A DNA stretch of 64,000 nucleotides, from contig CM043699.1 of assembly GCA_023935145.1 (NCBI GenBank), positions 64,304,638-64,368,637 on the forward strand, given 5' to 3'. The notes under the pieces were generated by a model. It ran no database searches. It was given only the letters and a program-made list of their open reading frames with translations, and was not told where the DNA came from. A program made the position numbers and the translations under genes. Shown piece by piece: positions 1 to 11,367 of the stretch. Numbering within the stretch: position 1 is the stretch's first letter; every line of letters begins with the position of its first letter. This DNA is from Bretschneidera sinensis (taxonomy: Eukaryota > Streptophyta > Magnoliopsida > Brassicales > Akaniaceae).

Positions 1-1198
1 AACTAGTTGCTTAGAGATTTATAAATTTTTAATAAAAAAATTTCTTTTGGCTTGCAATATATAGGTTAAATCATGAATTCAAAAACTATTGATTCATTTT
101 TCAAGGTTCATTCTTGTTTTATCATTTGAATCCCCTCCTTCATGGGTGATGAGGGTTATAAACTTTTTATTTTTTTTTTATTTGGATCCCCACCTTCATG
201 GGGGATGAAGGCATAAATATCATTTATTTTTTAGGAAGGTAATATATTTTGGCCTTACATAGAGAAAATTTCTTGCTTCTCCCTTGGCAACCATAGAAAG
301 ATATTGACTTTTTTGAAGAGCAGGAGAATGCCATATGAGATGCCAAGGTGGTGCTGGAAGTAAATGGGGATAAGACCTAAAGCACGAATATTTGACCTCA
401 AATGGTTGTCATTTGCAAACTAGCAAAGGACATCGTATTTAAAAGTTCAATACAACTAATTTCCTATTTTATCCCTGATAAATTTCTAGTTTCAAATGTA
501 ATTGATTTTATTATTTTGAGAGTTTATTAATCAGAATTTTAAGATAGTACTCTACCTAGCATCTGTCCCATAATGATTATCGTGCTTGCTATTTATTCAA
601 ATTAAATAATGTTTTTCTAATTTTAAATCATTAAAGTAATTAATTTTTTTTATATACATAATTAGAGTTAGAGGCTTTTAGAAATTATTTCTTTTCATAT
701 TTATAAAATGATAAAATATTCAAAATAATTGCTTCAAACGTGACAATTGTTTTGGGACATATGAGTAATAATATAGAACTATAGATAGATAAATATTTGG
801 TTTGGCTAATTTATTTTTTTAACAAATTTAATCAAATGGTTATTTTTTAAAATTTCAATAAAACTTAATCATATCAAACCAAACCACCTATTATTTTTTT
901 TTGGGTAAATAAGCAATAACTAAAGCACCAATTAATAAGTGACTTGACTTGGATTAACTAATTTTTTCTTTTTTGTTTTCTAAATTTAAGAAAGAAACAT
1001 ATGATTAAATATCCAGAAAAGTTTAGCCAAACCAAGCCTACGTGCTAGGTATCCAAACCTTGGGGTAAAAAAAATTTGGTGGCTGCCATAACGGCGTATC
1101 ATTGGTGGTAAACTCTTACATTTGATGGTATTAACATTTAGAAATTGTGTTGGAGATTTTGAGGAAATAGAGATTGTATGCTATAATTTTCTAAATGT
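1..1198. other. AT-rich non-coding stretch
   Basis: No reading frame or family signature was recognised here. The stretch is AT-rich with many homopolymer runs. The only structure seen is a short near-direct repeat at about 125-215. The gypsy fragment that follows begins abruptly near 1199. Confidence 0.5.
125..215. repeat. two-copy direct repeat with a small hairpin
   Basis: Two copies of a roughly 35-base unit containing CCTTCATGGG lie about 56 bases apart. In the second copy CCTTCAT (193-199) and ATGAAGG (205-211) form a perfect 7-bp stem around five G residues. The first copy has one mismatch in the stem. No function is known. Confidence 0.6.
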
Positions 1199-1790
1199 GA
1201 ATTTTGGCTGAATAAAATAACTTTATTGGGGCATGTAATATTTGGAGATGGCATAACAGTTAATCCATAAAAGGTAGAGGAAATGTTAAGTTTGGAGAGA
1301 CCAACTAATGTGATTGAGATTAGAATCTTCTTGAGGTTAGCTGGTTATTATAAAAGATTTTTTCAGAATTTTTTCATTATTGTAGTACTGTTGACTAGAT
1401 TGACAAAGAAAGATGTGAGATTTGTATGGTCTGAAAAGTGTGAGAAAAGTTTCCAATTAGTAAAGGAGAAATTAAGTACAACTCTAATATTGGTGTTTCC
1501 TTCTGGTGATGAAGGATTTGTAGTGTATAGTGATGCATCCCATCAAATATTGGGATGTGTGTCGATGCAACATGGGAAGGTAATGGCATATGCTTCTAGG
1601 CAATTGAGGAATCATAAGAGAAATTACCTTACCCATGATTTATAGTTAGCTACCATAGTATTTGCTTTGAAGGTTTGGAGACATCATCTGTATGGAACCA
1701 CTTGTGAGATATTTACTGATTACAAGAGTTTGAAATACGTACCTACCTAGGGAGAGTTGAATTTGAGACAAAGGAACTAAGGATCATATT
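1199..1790 (+). pseudogene. Ty3/gypsy RT-RNase H fragment (Del/Tekay-like)
   Basis: The translation covers the end of a gypsy reverse transcriptase and the start of RNase H: a FWLNKITLLGHV-type segment, then the LAGYYKRF motif, the YSDAS motif of the RNase H active-site strand, ASRQLR, and IFTDYKSL. This domain pair copies retrotransposon RNA into DNA and removes the template. There are in-frame stops at about 1267 and 1643, and the 3' end decays after about 1785. The nearest relative in the window is the minus-strand element at 29.1-32.6 kb, which shares the same motifs. Both ends are truncated and no LTR is attached, so this is a dead fragment. Family assignment to Ty3/gypsy is secure; clade assignment is by resemblance. 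Confidence 0.85.
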
Positions 1791-1829
1791 GAATTCTTAC
1801 ATGATACATGGATAGATGGGTCTTCTATA

Positions 1830-1935
1830 TGACAGCAGGATCTCTTTTTGGTGGTAATTCAGTAGGGTCCTCAAAGACATTGGTGTAGGACTGGAGTAAT
1901 GTAGTAATTTCCAAGTTAACATGTTGGAAATCACC
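1830..1935 (-). pseudogene. Ty3/gypsy pre-RT linker fragment
   Basis: On the minus strand this encodes a peptide ending in VFEDPTELPPKR, the linker just before the RT of many gypsy elements (typically VFxxPxxLPPxR). Nearly the same DNA occurs on the plus strand at about 7708-7800, in front of a recognisable RT. The fragment abuts the copia LTR remnant, and the two share the 14 bases at 1922-1935 (see findings). Confidence 0.75.
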
Positions 1936-2147
1936 TTGACAAGATGCCCAGGTGGTGATCTTCCAAACACCCAAGTCTAGAATGACTTGATGCTCACCTA
2001 TTTTTGCTGCTTTGTGCTGAATGGAGGTGTGTACACACACTAAAAGTGATGCGCACACTTGCGTGCACTCCTTTAACATGCTGAAATTTATTCTTCCAAC
2101 CTTGGTTTAAACTTTAACCATGTTTAAACCTTAGACAAATATCAACA
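1922..2147 (-). mobile_element. internally deleted Ty1/copia LTR remnant
   Basis: Read on the minus strand the segment begins TGTTGATATTTGTCTAAGG and ends GGTGATTTCCAACA, giving TGTTG...CAACA terminal inverted repeats as expected for an LTR. Its 5' part matches 54,700-54,869 and its 3' part matches 35,036-35,103, so it holds both ends of the copia LTR that is split by the Athila element at 35.6-54.6 kb. At 226 bases it is much shorter than that copy because the middle is missing. No TSD was found. Confidence 0.75.
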
Positions 2148-3235
2148 TAACAAAATCGCAACAAGTAGTAAAGTTTTAAAGAAAAAAAGGTCGAACACAC
2201 AAGGACTAATTATGCTATTGAGTATTGAAATTTACCAAATTATTTACTATTTGGAAATAAAATCAAAATTTTATTGAATTTACCACCTAAATTAAACTAA
2301 TGTGCTTGACAAAGATAAATGAAAAGAAAACAATATAAAGCTTAAGGTTTTAGAGATAATAAAAATAATGTAGAGCTTTTGATTTCACCTAGCTAATCCC
2401 ACACAATTTATTATTCCTTGTTAAAAAATTTCAATTTTTCAAGTTGATGAAAAATAAATCCCTTAATTATTCAATGTTTTCTCTCGAATAACATTAGAAA
2501 TATCTCCACTTAATAATTCATCATATCTTTATATAAATTAAATTATTTGAAGATTCATTAAGTTCTTTGGATTTTTCTAAATCTAAAATCACATTAATTG
2601 CGGTAATGTATCTCTATCTTTCGATCAACTAATGGTGTTTACTCCTAAAAACTTCTAATCACAAATTACCTCTCGGTTTCCGTATGATTCAATAAATCAA
2701 AAAATAATTGACTAGAAAATTTTAAGCAATAAGATCAAGGATAAACACTCAACATAAAAAACTTTAAAATAAAATAACTTGGAATTTAAATTGTGTATTG
2801 AAAGCTAGACTACATCTAAACCCTAGAAAAATAAAATTAGTTCATAACAAATCTGAAATCAACCATGTTCTTATTAGAATGCATCAAAAGAAAACTAAAG
2901 AGAAGAGAATAAAACTCTTTTGCTTGAAATAAGTTGATGAAGCATTCAATATTGTTGAAGATCTCTCTTCATTGAGACTTGGTAGCCGCCCTCCTTCTCT
3001 TCTCTCTTTATTGTCTTGTCTAAGAAAAATCTGTTGTGCTTACAAGCAAGAGCAGCCGACCTAATATAGGCAAACTCCTAGAAAAGAAAAGGAAAGTACA
3101 ATAATACTACTCCTTCTAGGAAAAGGAAAGACATTGAAATGAGAAATACTTCTACTACTAGGAAAATATGAAATAGGAAAGTAACTAAAAAGAAATATAA
3201 CACAAAATAGGCATTATCCCTTCCTCAAGTTAGAT
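2148..3235 (-). mobile_element. LTR-like segment, minus strand, family unknown
   Basis: Read on the minus strand this shows an LTR-like order: a TATATTAGG box near 3062, then an AATAAAGAG signal near 3010, then a long AT-rich stretch ending at the copia LTR. It has no coding capacity. It lies downstream (minus strand) of the Athila fragment and could be its 3' LTR, but the RT-to-LTR join at about 3235 cuts through RT, so it may be an unrelated LTR brought in by deletion. No paired copy exists in the window. Confidence 0.4.
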
Positions 3236-5256
3236 AAACCATAAAGTGTCATTTTTCCCAGTTAAAAACTAAATTAGTCTTCTCACATCGTTGCAAAACC
3301 AAAGACAAGTTAGATAAACAATTATCAAACGAATAACCAAAAACTAAGAAGTCATCCATGAATACTTCTATAAATTTTTCAACCTTATCAGAGAAAATGG
3401 GCATCATGCATCTCTAGAACATGGCTGGAGCATTGCAAAGACCAAAAGGTGTCCTGCTATATGCAAAAGTTTTGTAAGGACACGTGAAAGTAGTATTCTC
3501 TTTATCTTGGGGAGAAATTACATTTTGATTGTATCCAGAATACCCATCTAGAAAATAATAGTAAGCATGACTAGCGATTCTTTATAACATTTAGTCGATA
3601 AAAGGCAATGAAAAATGATATTTTCGAGTTGCATCATTAAGTCTTCGATAATCTATGCACACTCTCCATCCGTAACTGTCCTTGTCGATATAAGTTCATT
3701 GTTGTCATTCTTTACCATGGTTATTGCTCCTTTCTTTGGGACCACTTGAACCGGACTCACCCATGCACTATCCGAGATTGGATAGATAATTCTAGCATCT
3801 AAAAGCTTCAATACTTCTTTGTTCACCACTTCTTGAATTGATGGATTCAATCTCCATTACGGTTGAACTATCGGCTTGAAACTATCCTCCATTAAAATCT
3901 TATGCATACAAATCGAAGGACTAATTCCCTTGATATCCAAGATTGTCCATCCCAAAGCCATCTTATGCTCCCTTAAAACTCTTAGCAACTTTTCATCCTC
4001 TACATCACTTAAAGAACCATTAATAATAACAGAAAAAGTACAGTATTGGCCTAAGAAAGCATACCTCAAATTTGACAGAAGCAGTTTGAGCTTAAGTTTA
4101 GGTGGTTCCTTACTTGAAGATGTCAGCATGGATGAACTTAGATCTTCCAATTTCGGCTTTATGGAAAGATGAAAGGATGGTGTAGCTTCCAAATACCTTA
4201 CACACTCCCTAACCTCTTCATCCTCGGATTGAAGAGTTGTGGAATGAGTAAGACACACCTCAAGTGGCAGCTTTGAAAATCCAGCCTTGTAGGTCTCAGC
4301 CACCACTAAGTCTATGTCACTAATTGGAAAACAAAAGTGTACTTCGGAAGGAAAATCTGTAGCCTTAAATACATTAAAAATAACCTGCTCATCATCAACC
4401 CTCAAAATAAGTTTCCCTTATTGGACATCAATTAAAGTTCTCCCCGTAGCAAGAAAAAGTCACCCAAAATCAAAGGTATTTCCTCATCCTCCTCCATGTG
4501 TAGCACAATAAAATCTGCCAAAAATAAACTTGTCCACCTTCACCAAAACGTCTTCAATGAGTCCCCCTTGATATACCTGTTTGCCAATTGTAATGAGATA
4601 TTAGAAAGCTTTGCTTCTCTAAAACCTAACTTCCTGAAAACTGAAAAAGGTATAAGATTAATACTTGCTCCTAAATCACATAAAACTTTATCAAAATAAG
4701 AATTTCTTATAGTGCAAGGAATCGTAGAACTCCCTAGATCTTTCAATTTATGAGGCAACTTCTTTTTTAAAATTGCGCTACTCTCTTCGGTTAACATCAC
4801 CGTCTCATGCTCTTCCAAATTCCGCTTGATAAAATATCCTTAAAAAACTTAGCATATTTAGGCATTTTCTCTAAAGCTTCAATAAGAGGAATATTAATAT
4901 GCAATTGCTTAAAATTATTAAGAAATTTAGAGAATTGATTATCTAACTTAATATTATTTTTTAAGTCTTTGAGGAAAAGGAATTGGTTGATCATAAATTG
5001 AAGGAAAATTAGTTTCAGATGTAAACTCCTTGGAATTTGTAGGTTTTGAAGCTTCTTTATTAACTTTAGAATTTCCAGCTTGCTAGTCAGCCACTTGTTG
5101 CTCCAATTCCTCCATCTTTGGCTCGAACTCCACATGATTTTCAGCTTTATCTTGCACTGTACTTGCTCCTAGTGGATGCTCAATTGTCTTCCCACTTCTT
5201 AATGCTATTTCTTTGACATGTTCCTTAGGATTGGTAACGATATTGCTCGGCAAAGT
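3236..5256 (-). pseudogene. Athila-type gag C-terminus, protease and partial RT
   Basis: Minus-strand domains in order: gag C-terminal region with the IALRSGK motif (about 5180-5256); retropepsin with active-site DLGAS (about 4665-4680); a linker with VLREHK and the DIKGISPSICMHKI signature typical of Athila/Tat gypsy elements; and RT (3850 down to about 3240) with IIYPISDSAWVSPVQVVPKK, FLDGYSGYNQ-like, FxxCNAPA-like and VFMDD motifs. Several frameshifts and stops separate the parts. RT breaks off within its C-terminal part near 3235, and RNase H and integrase are absent. The 5' side is joined to a copia fragment inside one open frame. Family assignment is firm; the copy is dead. Confidence 0.85.
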
Positions 5257-6843
5257 TTTCCACTTTGACGAATCTTTACATTCTATGGCTTCCATGTAAG
5301 TTTCTGGTTCGATCATCCCTCCTTCTATCCAAGGAGCTTCTACATTAGCATCCGCAAACCCATATCTCAAAGGTGGTCTAACCACCCTCCTTTCTCGGTC
5401 TCTTGTGAGCTGGTAGTCATTCTGACTTGCTGCATCAACCTCTTCTAGCTCAACCTCCTCTTGAGTATCCTGAGCATGGCCTTCATTAATGGGCTCTACC
5501 TGGTCTGAACCCTCTTGCCTTCCTTACTCTACCTGAACTGAATATTTCTTGATGCGATGCTCCACAAATTCCGGACTGGTTTGCTCACTAGCCCCTGCAA
5601 GGTTAGTTTTCTCCAAATAGGAAAATAACAATTCATTAAAAATAACATCCCTACTTATTATGATTTTCATTCCTTTTGGTTCTAAGGACCACAACCTATA
5701 CCCCTTAACCCTATCACCATACTCTAGAAATACACATTTTCTAGACTTTGAGTTAAGTTTATCATCCTTTTGATGTGCAAATGCAGCACACCCAAAAGTC
5801 CTAAGGTTGCTCAACTTAGGGGGTTTCCCACTCCACATCTCCATGGGAGTCTTAAGCTCTAAAGCTTTAGAGGGTGATCTATTTACCAAGTATGCAACAG
5901 TAGACACAGCTTCCCCCCAAAAATATTTTGGTAAATCGGACCCAATTAACATGCACCTAACCTTTTCCATAAGGGTCTTATTCATCCTCTCAACAACTCC
6001 ATTTTGCTGAGGTATTTTTACAACAGTTCTATGTCTTAGAATGCCATTTAACTCACAAAATTTATCAAAATCCTTGTTGCAAAATTCTAAGCCATTATCG
6101 GTTCGTAAAGCCTTAACTACCCTACCCGTTTGAGTCTCCCGTAACTTTTTCCACACCACAAATTTATTCAAAGCATCTGATTTATTTTTAAGCAAATAAA
6201 CCCAAACCTTTCTTGAATAATCATCAATTAAAGATAGAAAGTAAAAGTTACCTCCCTGTGTTGGTGTTCTTGCTGGTCCCCAAAGGTCCGAATGAATGTA
6301 GTCAAGAACGCCCTTAGACTTGTGCACTCTGGTGTTGAAGCTGATCTGGTGTTGCTTCCCAAGAACGCAACACTGACAGAAATCCAATTTCTCTACTTTG
6401 TCACCACCAAGTAGACCATTCTTGCTGAGAACTTGCAGGCCCTTTTCACTCATATGTCCCAAGTGAGTGTGCCAAAGGGCTGCCTTATCCATCTCATCCA
6501 TTAAGATTGCTGCTTGATCCTTGATTTTTGTCTCTCCGATCATCTCATAGAGTCCATCTTTTATTGCTGCTTTGATCACTATCAAAGATCCCTTGGTCAC
6601 CTTGATCTTTCCTCCCTCTGCTTTGTATGAATACCCCATGGAATCCAGCTGCCCCAATGAGATCAAATTCCTCTTCAAATTCGAAAGATACCTCACATTC
6701 TGTAGCAGCCATGTGACTCCATCAAACATCCTCAACTGGATGTCTCTTATCCCCCTCACTTGGCAAGAAGTGTCATTCCCCAAGAAAACCCTTCCATCAT
6801 TGATTTCCTTGAAATTCTTGAACCAATCCTTGTGAGGGCACAT
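5257..6843 (-). pseudogene. Ty1/copia protease-integrase-RT linker fragment
   Basis: Minus-strand copia pol. From 6843 downward: the GAG-pre-integrase region, zinc-binding HHCC (HTHLGH ... CQCC), and an integrase core with all three acidic residues visible (SDLWGP, RTDNG, VVERMN), followed by the FGCxAFAH and CVFLEYG segments typical of copia integrase C-termini. After a stop at about 5524 the frame resumes with RYGF and a YMEAIEC motif that marks the integrase-to-RT linker. The sequence ends at about 5257, where the frame runs into Athila gag. RT and RNase H are missing. Integrase inserts the cDNA into chromosomes; this copy lacks the rest of the enzyme set and is inactive. Confidence 0.9.
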
Positions 6844-7545
6844 GTGATAAGTGCACCCGGTATCTAAGATCCATTTCTCGCTGCCTTACCTCTTGCTCAC
6901 ATTTGAGCACACAACAAGAACATCATCTTGCTGTTCTCCCTTGGCAACCGAAGCCTCTCCATTCTTGGTATGGCTTCCTCCTCTCTCATCAAACATCTTG
7001 TTCTTGCAATCTTTCTTGAAGTGACCCTCCTTATTGCAGTAGAAGCATCGCTTCCCTCCAAACTTTGATTTGGAATGCGATCTCTCATGGCTCTGCCCTC
7101 TACCTCTTGATTTCTCCTGGTAGTTGCCATGAATGCTACTACTATTCCGAGTTGCTGGCCTTCCTCTAACGAACAACCCTTCTCCACTTGATGCTTTCCT
7201 CATCTTGACTTTGAAATCATGAGCCCTTATAGCATTAATCACGATTTCCTTGGTTAGTGTATCTCTTCCATATTCAATTGTATTAATTAAACTTTCAAAA
7301 CAATTAAGAAGAGAATTTAACAAAATAACATCTAATTGTTCATCCAGGAACTTTATACTACAACTAGCCAAATCTTGAACTAGTTTGTTAAACACATCAA
7401 GATTATCTTGCAACTCTTTATTAGGATCCATTTTAAAAGCAAAGATTCTTTTAAGAAGATAAATTTTATTAGGGAGAGTTTTGGTAAGAAACAACTCATC
7501 TAGTTTCTTCCATATGACAACAGGATCTACTTCAATACACCTGAG
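6830..7545 (-). pseudogene. Ty1/copia gag with zinc knuckle and protease start
   Basis: The minus-strand frame encodes a UBN2-type copia gag and a CCHC zinc knuckle, CFYCNKEGHFKKDC, with intact C-X2-C-X4-H-X4-C spacing. Gag packages element RNA. One in-frame TAA follows the gag part (near 6887), after which the same frame continues into the protease active site ILDTGCTYHM and then integrase, so gag-protease-integrase was a single polyprotein as is usual in copia. The N-terminus is lost near 7545, where homology stops and the hairpin region begins. This is the best-preserved copia coding sequence in the window, with one stop over about 1.9 kb. Confidence 0.88.
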
Positions 7546-7623
7546 TTTGGGCTTTGACTACTATATCACAAAGTTACTACCAAATAATTGGTACTCGAAT
7601 TATTGTAGCAATTGTGGTAGACA

Positions 7624-7655
7624 AAAGATTCGGTTGAATCGTCAACCGAATCTTT
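7624..7655. repeat. perfect 14-bp inverted repeat with 4-base loop
   Basis: AAAGATTCGGTTGA (7624-7637) and TCAACCGAATCTTT (7642-7655) are perfect reverse complements separated by ATCG. The hairpin sits in the roughly 115-base unassigned gap between the copia gag start and the plus-strand gypsy pol fragment. It is not followed by a U-run. Confidence 0.8.
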
Positions 7656-7659
7656 GAGG

Positions 7660-9085
7660 GTAGTGACCAATGTCTTTGAAGTTTTATCTTCAAGTTACCA
7701 TTGGTTTGGTGATTTCCAACATGTTAACTTGGAAATTGCTACATTACTCTAGTCCTACACCAATGTCTTTGAGGACCCTACTGAATTACCACCAAAAAGA
7801 GAGTTTGATCACTCCATACATCTGGAACCATGTGCTAAACCTGTTCATGTCAAGGCATATAGATACCTCCACTTCCAGAAATAGGAACTTGATAAATTGG
7901 TGAAAGAAATGATTTAGTCAATTATCATTAGACCAAGTCATAGCCCTTACTTCCCCCTTGTCTTGTTGGTAAAGAAAAAGGATGGTTTTTGGAGGTTTTG
8001 TATAGACGACAAAACCTTAAACTCCGTCACCATTAAGGATAGATTTCCTATCCCCACTATTGATGAACTGTTAGATCAGTTTGATAGAGCTTCAGTCTTC
8101 TCCAAGCTAGACTTGAGGGTTGGATATCACCAAATCAGAAAGAAAGATACAGACATTGAGAAGACAACCTTCAAAACCCATAAAGGCCACTATGACTTTA
8201 TGGTAACGCCAGTTGGTTTAACTAATGCACTTTCAACATATGAAGCTGCAATGAATACAATTTTAAAACCTTACTTGAGAAAGTTTGTTATTGTGTTCTT
8301 TGATTATATTTTGATTTATGACAGCTTAATTGAGGAGCATGTTAATCATTTGAAAGTAGTGCTTGACTGTTTAACTACTTATAAATTGTTTACCAAAAAA
8401 AGAAATGGCTACTTTTGTCAATCTTTTATGGACTAGTTAGGACATATTTTCATTTCCCAAGGAGTGCAGTCAGATCCTAAGAAGATAAAAGCAATGGTGT
8501 AATGGCCCTTACCAGAGCAACTTAAGCAACTTAGAGGCTTCTTAGGCATCACTAGGTACTATAGAAGATTCATCAAAGGCTATGCTACAATAGCTTCCCC
8601 CTTATCAAACCTATTAAAGAAGGACTCCTTCTCATGGACTCAGGACTCCCATAATGCTTTTGACACTTTGAAAGATGCCATGACTAAAGAACCTATCTTG
8701 GCCTTACCTAACTTCAATAAGGTTTTCATCATAGAAACATATTCATCTAATGTAGGAATTAGAGTTGTTTTAATCCAACAACTTCATCCTATACCATCCT
8801 ATAACAAAAAGATCAGCAGCAAGATGGTTGTATCATCAAACTATGTCAAAGAACTTTATGCAATCACTCAAGTTATCAAGAAGTGGAGGTAGTACCTATC
8901 GAGGAGATCATTTAAAATCCATACAGACCATAAGGCTTTGAGAAGTCTCAAGCATCAGATCATCCAAACACCAAAACAACAGCATTACTTAACCAAGCTA
9001 TTGGGATTCTCTTATGACATCTTATATAAGTCTGGCAAAGAAAACATTGCAGCAGATGTCTTATCCAAGGTCCTAGAGGTATAAG
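7660..9085 (+). pseudogene. Ty3/gypsy RT and RNase H, decayed
   Basis: Plus-strand pol. Order: the VFEDPTELPPKR linker (about 7760); RT with KKDGFWRFCIDD, TIKDRFPIPTIDELLD, FSKLDLRVGYHQI and GLTNALSTY; an active-site region reading VFFDYILIYD where the family has a DD pair, so one catalytic Asp appears to be Tyr; then FLGITRYYRRFI; and RNase H with AITQVIKKWR, IHTDHKALRSL and ENIAADVLSK. Stops interrupt the frame at about 7880-7920, 8434, 8500 and 8890. Gag and protease are absent upstream. The sequence resembles chromovirus-type gypsy elements other than Del/Tekay; I do not name the clade. RT activity is not expected. Confidence 0.88.
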
Positions 9086-10571
9086 AAATAGAAGAAGTTG
9101 AAGACAAAGGTAACTTATTCTTATAGATCTCATACCTTTTGCTAGACATTATAGAATAACTAAAGATAGAAAATACAGGGGCACAAGATCTGGTTGAAAT
9201 CCACATGGAGCTCTGCAATGGTACACAACAAATAGAGTACTTAGTTAGAGAAGGTTTCTTATTTTATAACAACAAATTGGTTCTCAACTCTAACTCTTCT
9301 CTCAAATATAAGGTCTTAGAATAATACAATTCTTCCTTGTTAGGAGGACCCACTAGGTTCCATAGAACACTCGTTAGAATTTCCTCCAGTTTCTTTTGGA
9401 AGACTATTAGAAGAGATACCAAGGAGTTTGTCAAGAACTATGTCATCTATCAATAGACAAAGTAGTCTCCAACTTTGCCCTATGGTCTCCTACAACTATT
9501 ATTTATTCCAAAAAAATTTTGGGAGGATACCTCTATGGATTTCATTATAAGCCTACCTATAACACAAGGGTATTAAGTTACCTGGTTAGTCATTGATAGA
9601 CTAACCAAGTATGCTCATTTTAGAGCTTTACCAAGCACCTATTCTGCCCCAAGAGTTGCCAAATTGTTTTGTGATATAGTAGTAAAACTACATGGAGAGG
9701 TTTACTAACTGGCAAGGTGTTCTTAAGTTATTTTTGGACACAATTATTCAAACTCAGTGGCTACTCCCTCAATTTTAGTTCAGCTTACCACTCTCAATCT
9801 GATGGCCAAAAAGATGTCCTCAATAGATGTCTTCAGTAATACTAAATGGCCTTCACTCAAGATAAACCTCAATCCTGGCTCTAGCTACTACCTTATACAG
9901 AATACTCTTACAACACCTCCTAGTACTCAGCTATTAAAATGACTCCCTTCCAAGCCTTATATGGCAGGGAACCCCCAATCCTATGGAGATATATACCTGG
10001 CTCTTTTAACATTGAAGTTATTACCTATAGTCTAGGCATAAGCTTCTCCAACTTCTAAAATCACATATTCTCAAGCTCAATCCAGAATGAAGTCCTTAGT
10101 TGACACAAAGAGACATGACAAAGTACTATCCACAAGAAGTTGGGTCCAAGTCAAACTGCAACCTTACAATTAGTAGTCTTTGGCCTTGAGACTCAATCAG
10201 AAGCTTAGGAAATGGTATTATGGACTATTTCAGGTGATTGAAAGAATTGGTCTAGTTTCCTACAAGTTAGCCCCACCCCCCCACTTCCAAAATCCACAAT
10301 TTTTTCCACATATCCTCCTCAAACCCTTCTAATGCACACCCCCTGATAGTCCTTCTTCCTTACCTGATTTGAGCCTTCACAAAAAACCAATACCCACCCA
10401 TTTAGCTCTCCAGGATCACAGAACCATTTGGCAGTAAAACAAACTCATTCCGCATGTACTAGTTCAGTGGAACAGCCTACCACCTAAAGAAACATCATTG
10501 GAGGATTCTTTTGTAATATAAGAAGTATGCAATACCCATGACCTTGAGGACAAGGTGAATTTTGGAGGGGT
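9086..10571 (+). pseudogene. Ty3/gypsy integrase, decayed, with PPT-like end
   Basis: This continues the preceding pol. It has an HHCC-like segment (GGPTRFHRTLV ... YVIYQ), an integrase core beginning with SMDFIISLP, and an AYHSQSDGQKDVLNR segment where the catalytic Glu position reads Asp. Then come the TPFQALYGREPP motif and an SH3-like C-terminal part (LRKWYYGLFQVIERIG). The C-terminal tail ends with LEDKVNFGG, a motif that commonly closes such polyproteins just before the 3' LTR. The last bases, TTTTGGAGGGG, look like a polypurine tract. Many stops and frame changes make it non-functional. Confidence 0.8.
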
Positions 10572-11160
10572 TGCTGATGATAGCAAAAGATGTCAAGAGG
10601 AAAAGAAGAACAAGCTGCTATAGCAACAACTGCTAGAACTAGAACAGGGAAATGATAAGTTCCAGCAGCTGCTGCTAGACCCAGAACCAGAAAAGGAACT
10701 TCAAAAATTCTTAAAGAGAACTTAAAGAGTAAGACAAGCTCCCAAAAAATTATAATACTCCTAAAGAAGGATAAGGATGCCAGTTCTTGGAGGGGAGAAG
10801 TTAGTTAGGCAATTAGGACAGGTGGCAAGGCTGTTAAGTCAGTTAGACTAACTGTTTACTGTTCACAACTGTAAAATACTTCCTAACAGCTTTGATTGAA
10901 GTGTATAAATACTAGAAATGTCATTTTATAATGAAATTATGACCTAAATATATTCTCTCTCAATTCTTACTTCTTCTCTCAATTCCCTCTCATTTCTTCT
11001 ACAATTTCTTTTTTTCTCTTTTTCAGCTTCTTTTTCCTATTCTTATTCTTCTTTTGGTGTTTTGTTATGAATTCTTGATAATTAAGTTGTATCAATCCTC
11101 TCTTAAGGATATATTTCTTTAGTAAGTAAAACAATAAAAGTTTGGATGAAGTTAATGTCA
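10572..11160 (+). mobile_element. probable 3' LTR of the preceding gypsy element
   Basis: The segment directly follows the polypurine-like tract and starts TGCTGATGATAGC. It contains a TATA-like GTGTATAAATACT near 10,899, placed as in an LTR promoter, and a pyrimidine-rich stretch after it. The 3' boundary is not certain because no 5' partner LTR is present. 11,161-11,362 shows nothing recognisable and is the flank of the next insertion. Confidence 0.5.
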
Positions 11161-11362
11161 TTTTATTTGTGGTTGTTTTGGGAAAACGTTTTAGCTTAAG
11201 TTGGGATTGTAATTAATTAATTATATTTTTCCCAAATTTTCTTTTGATGTGTATTGATGTATTTTGGAAATGAAATATCATGATCAAGTGATTTTAAATT
11301 AGGTGCGCTATAAGTCTAGAAGGGTAACCTTATGGATTTGGATTGTGACACATTAGTCCTCC

Positions 11363-11367
11363 TTACC
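11363..11367. repeat. target-site duplication TTACC (left; right copy 15,821-15,825)
   Basis: TTACC occurs immediately before the 5' LTR and again immediately after the 3' LTR of the gypsy element between them. A 5-bp duplication is what Ty3/gypsy integrases make. Confidence 0.9.

Noticed and set aside
7670..7903. 77-codon plus-strand frame as a separate gene
   Set aside because: It is a shadow frame over the gypsy pre-RT linker; the real homology is in another frame.
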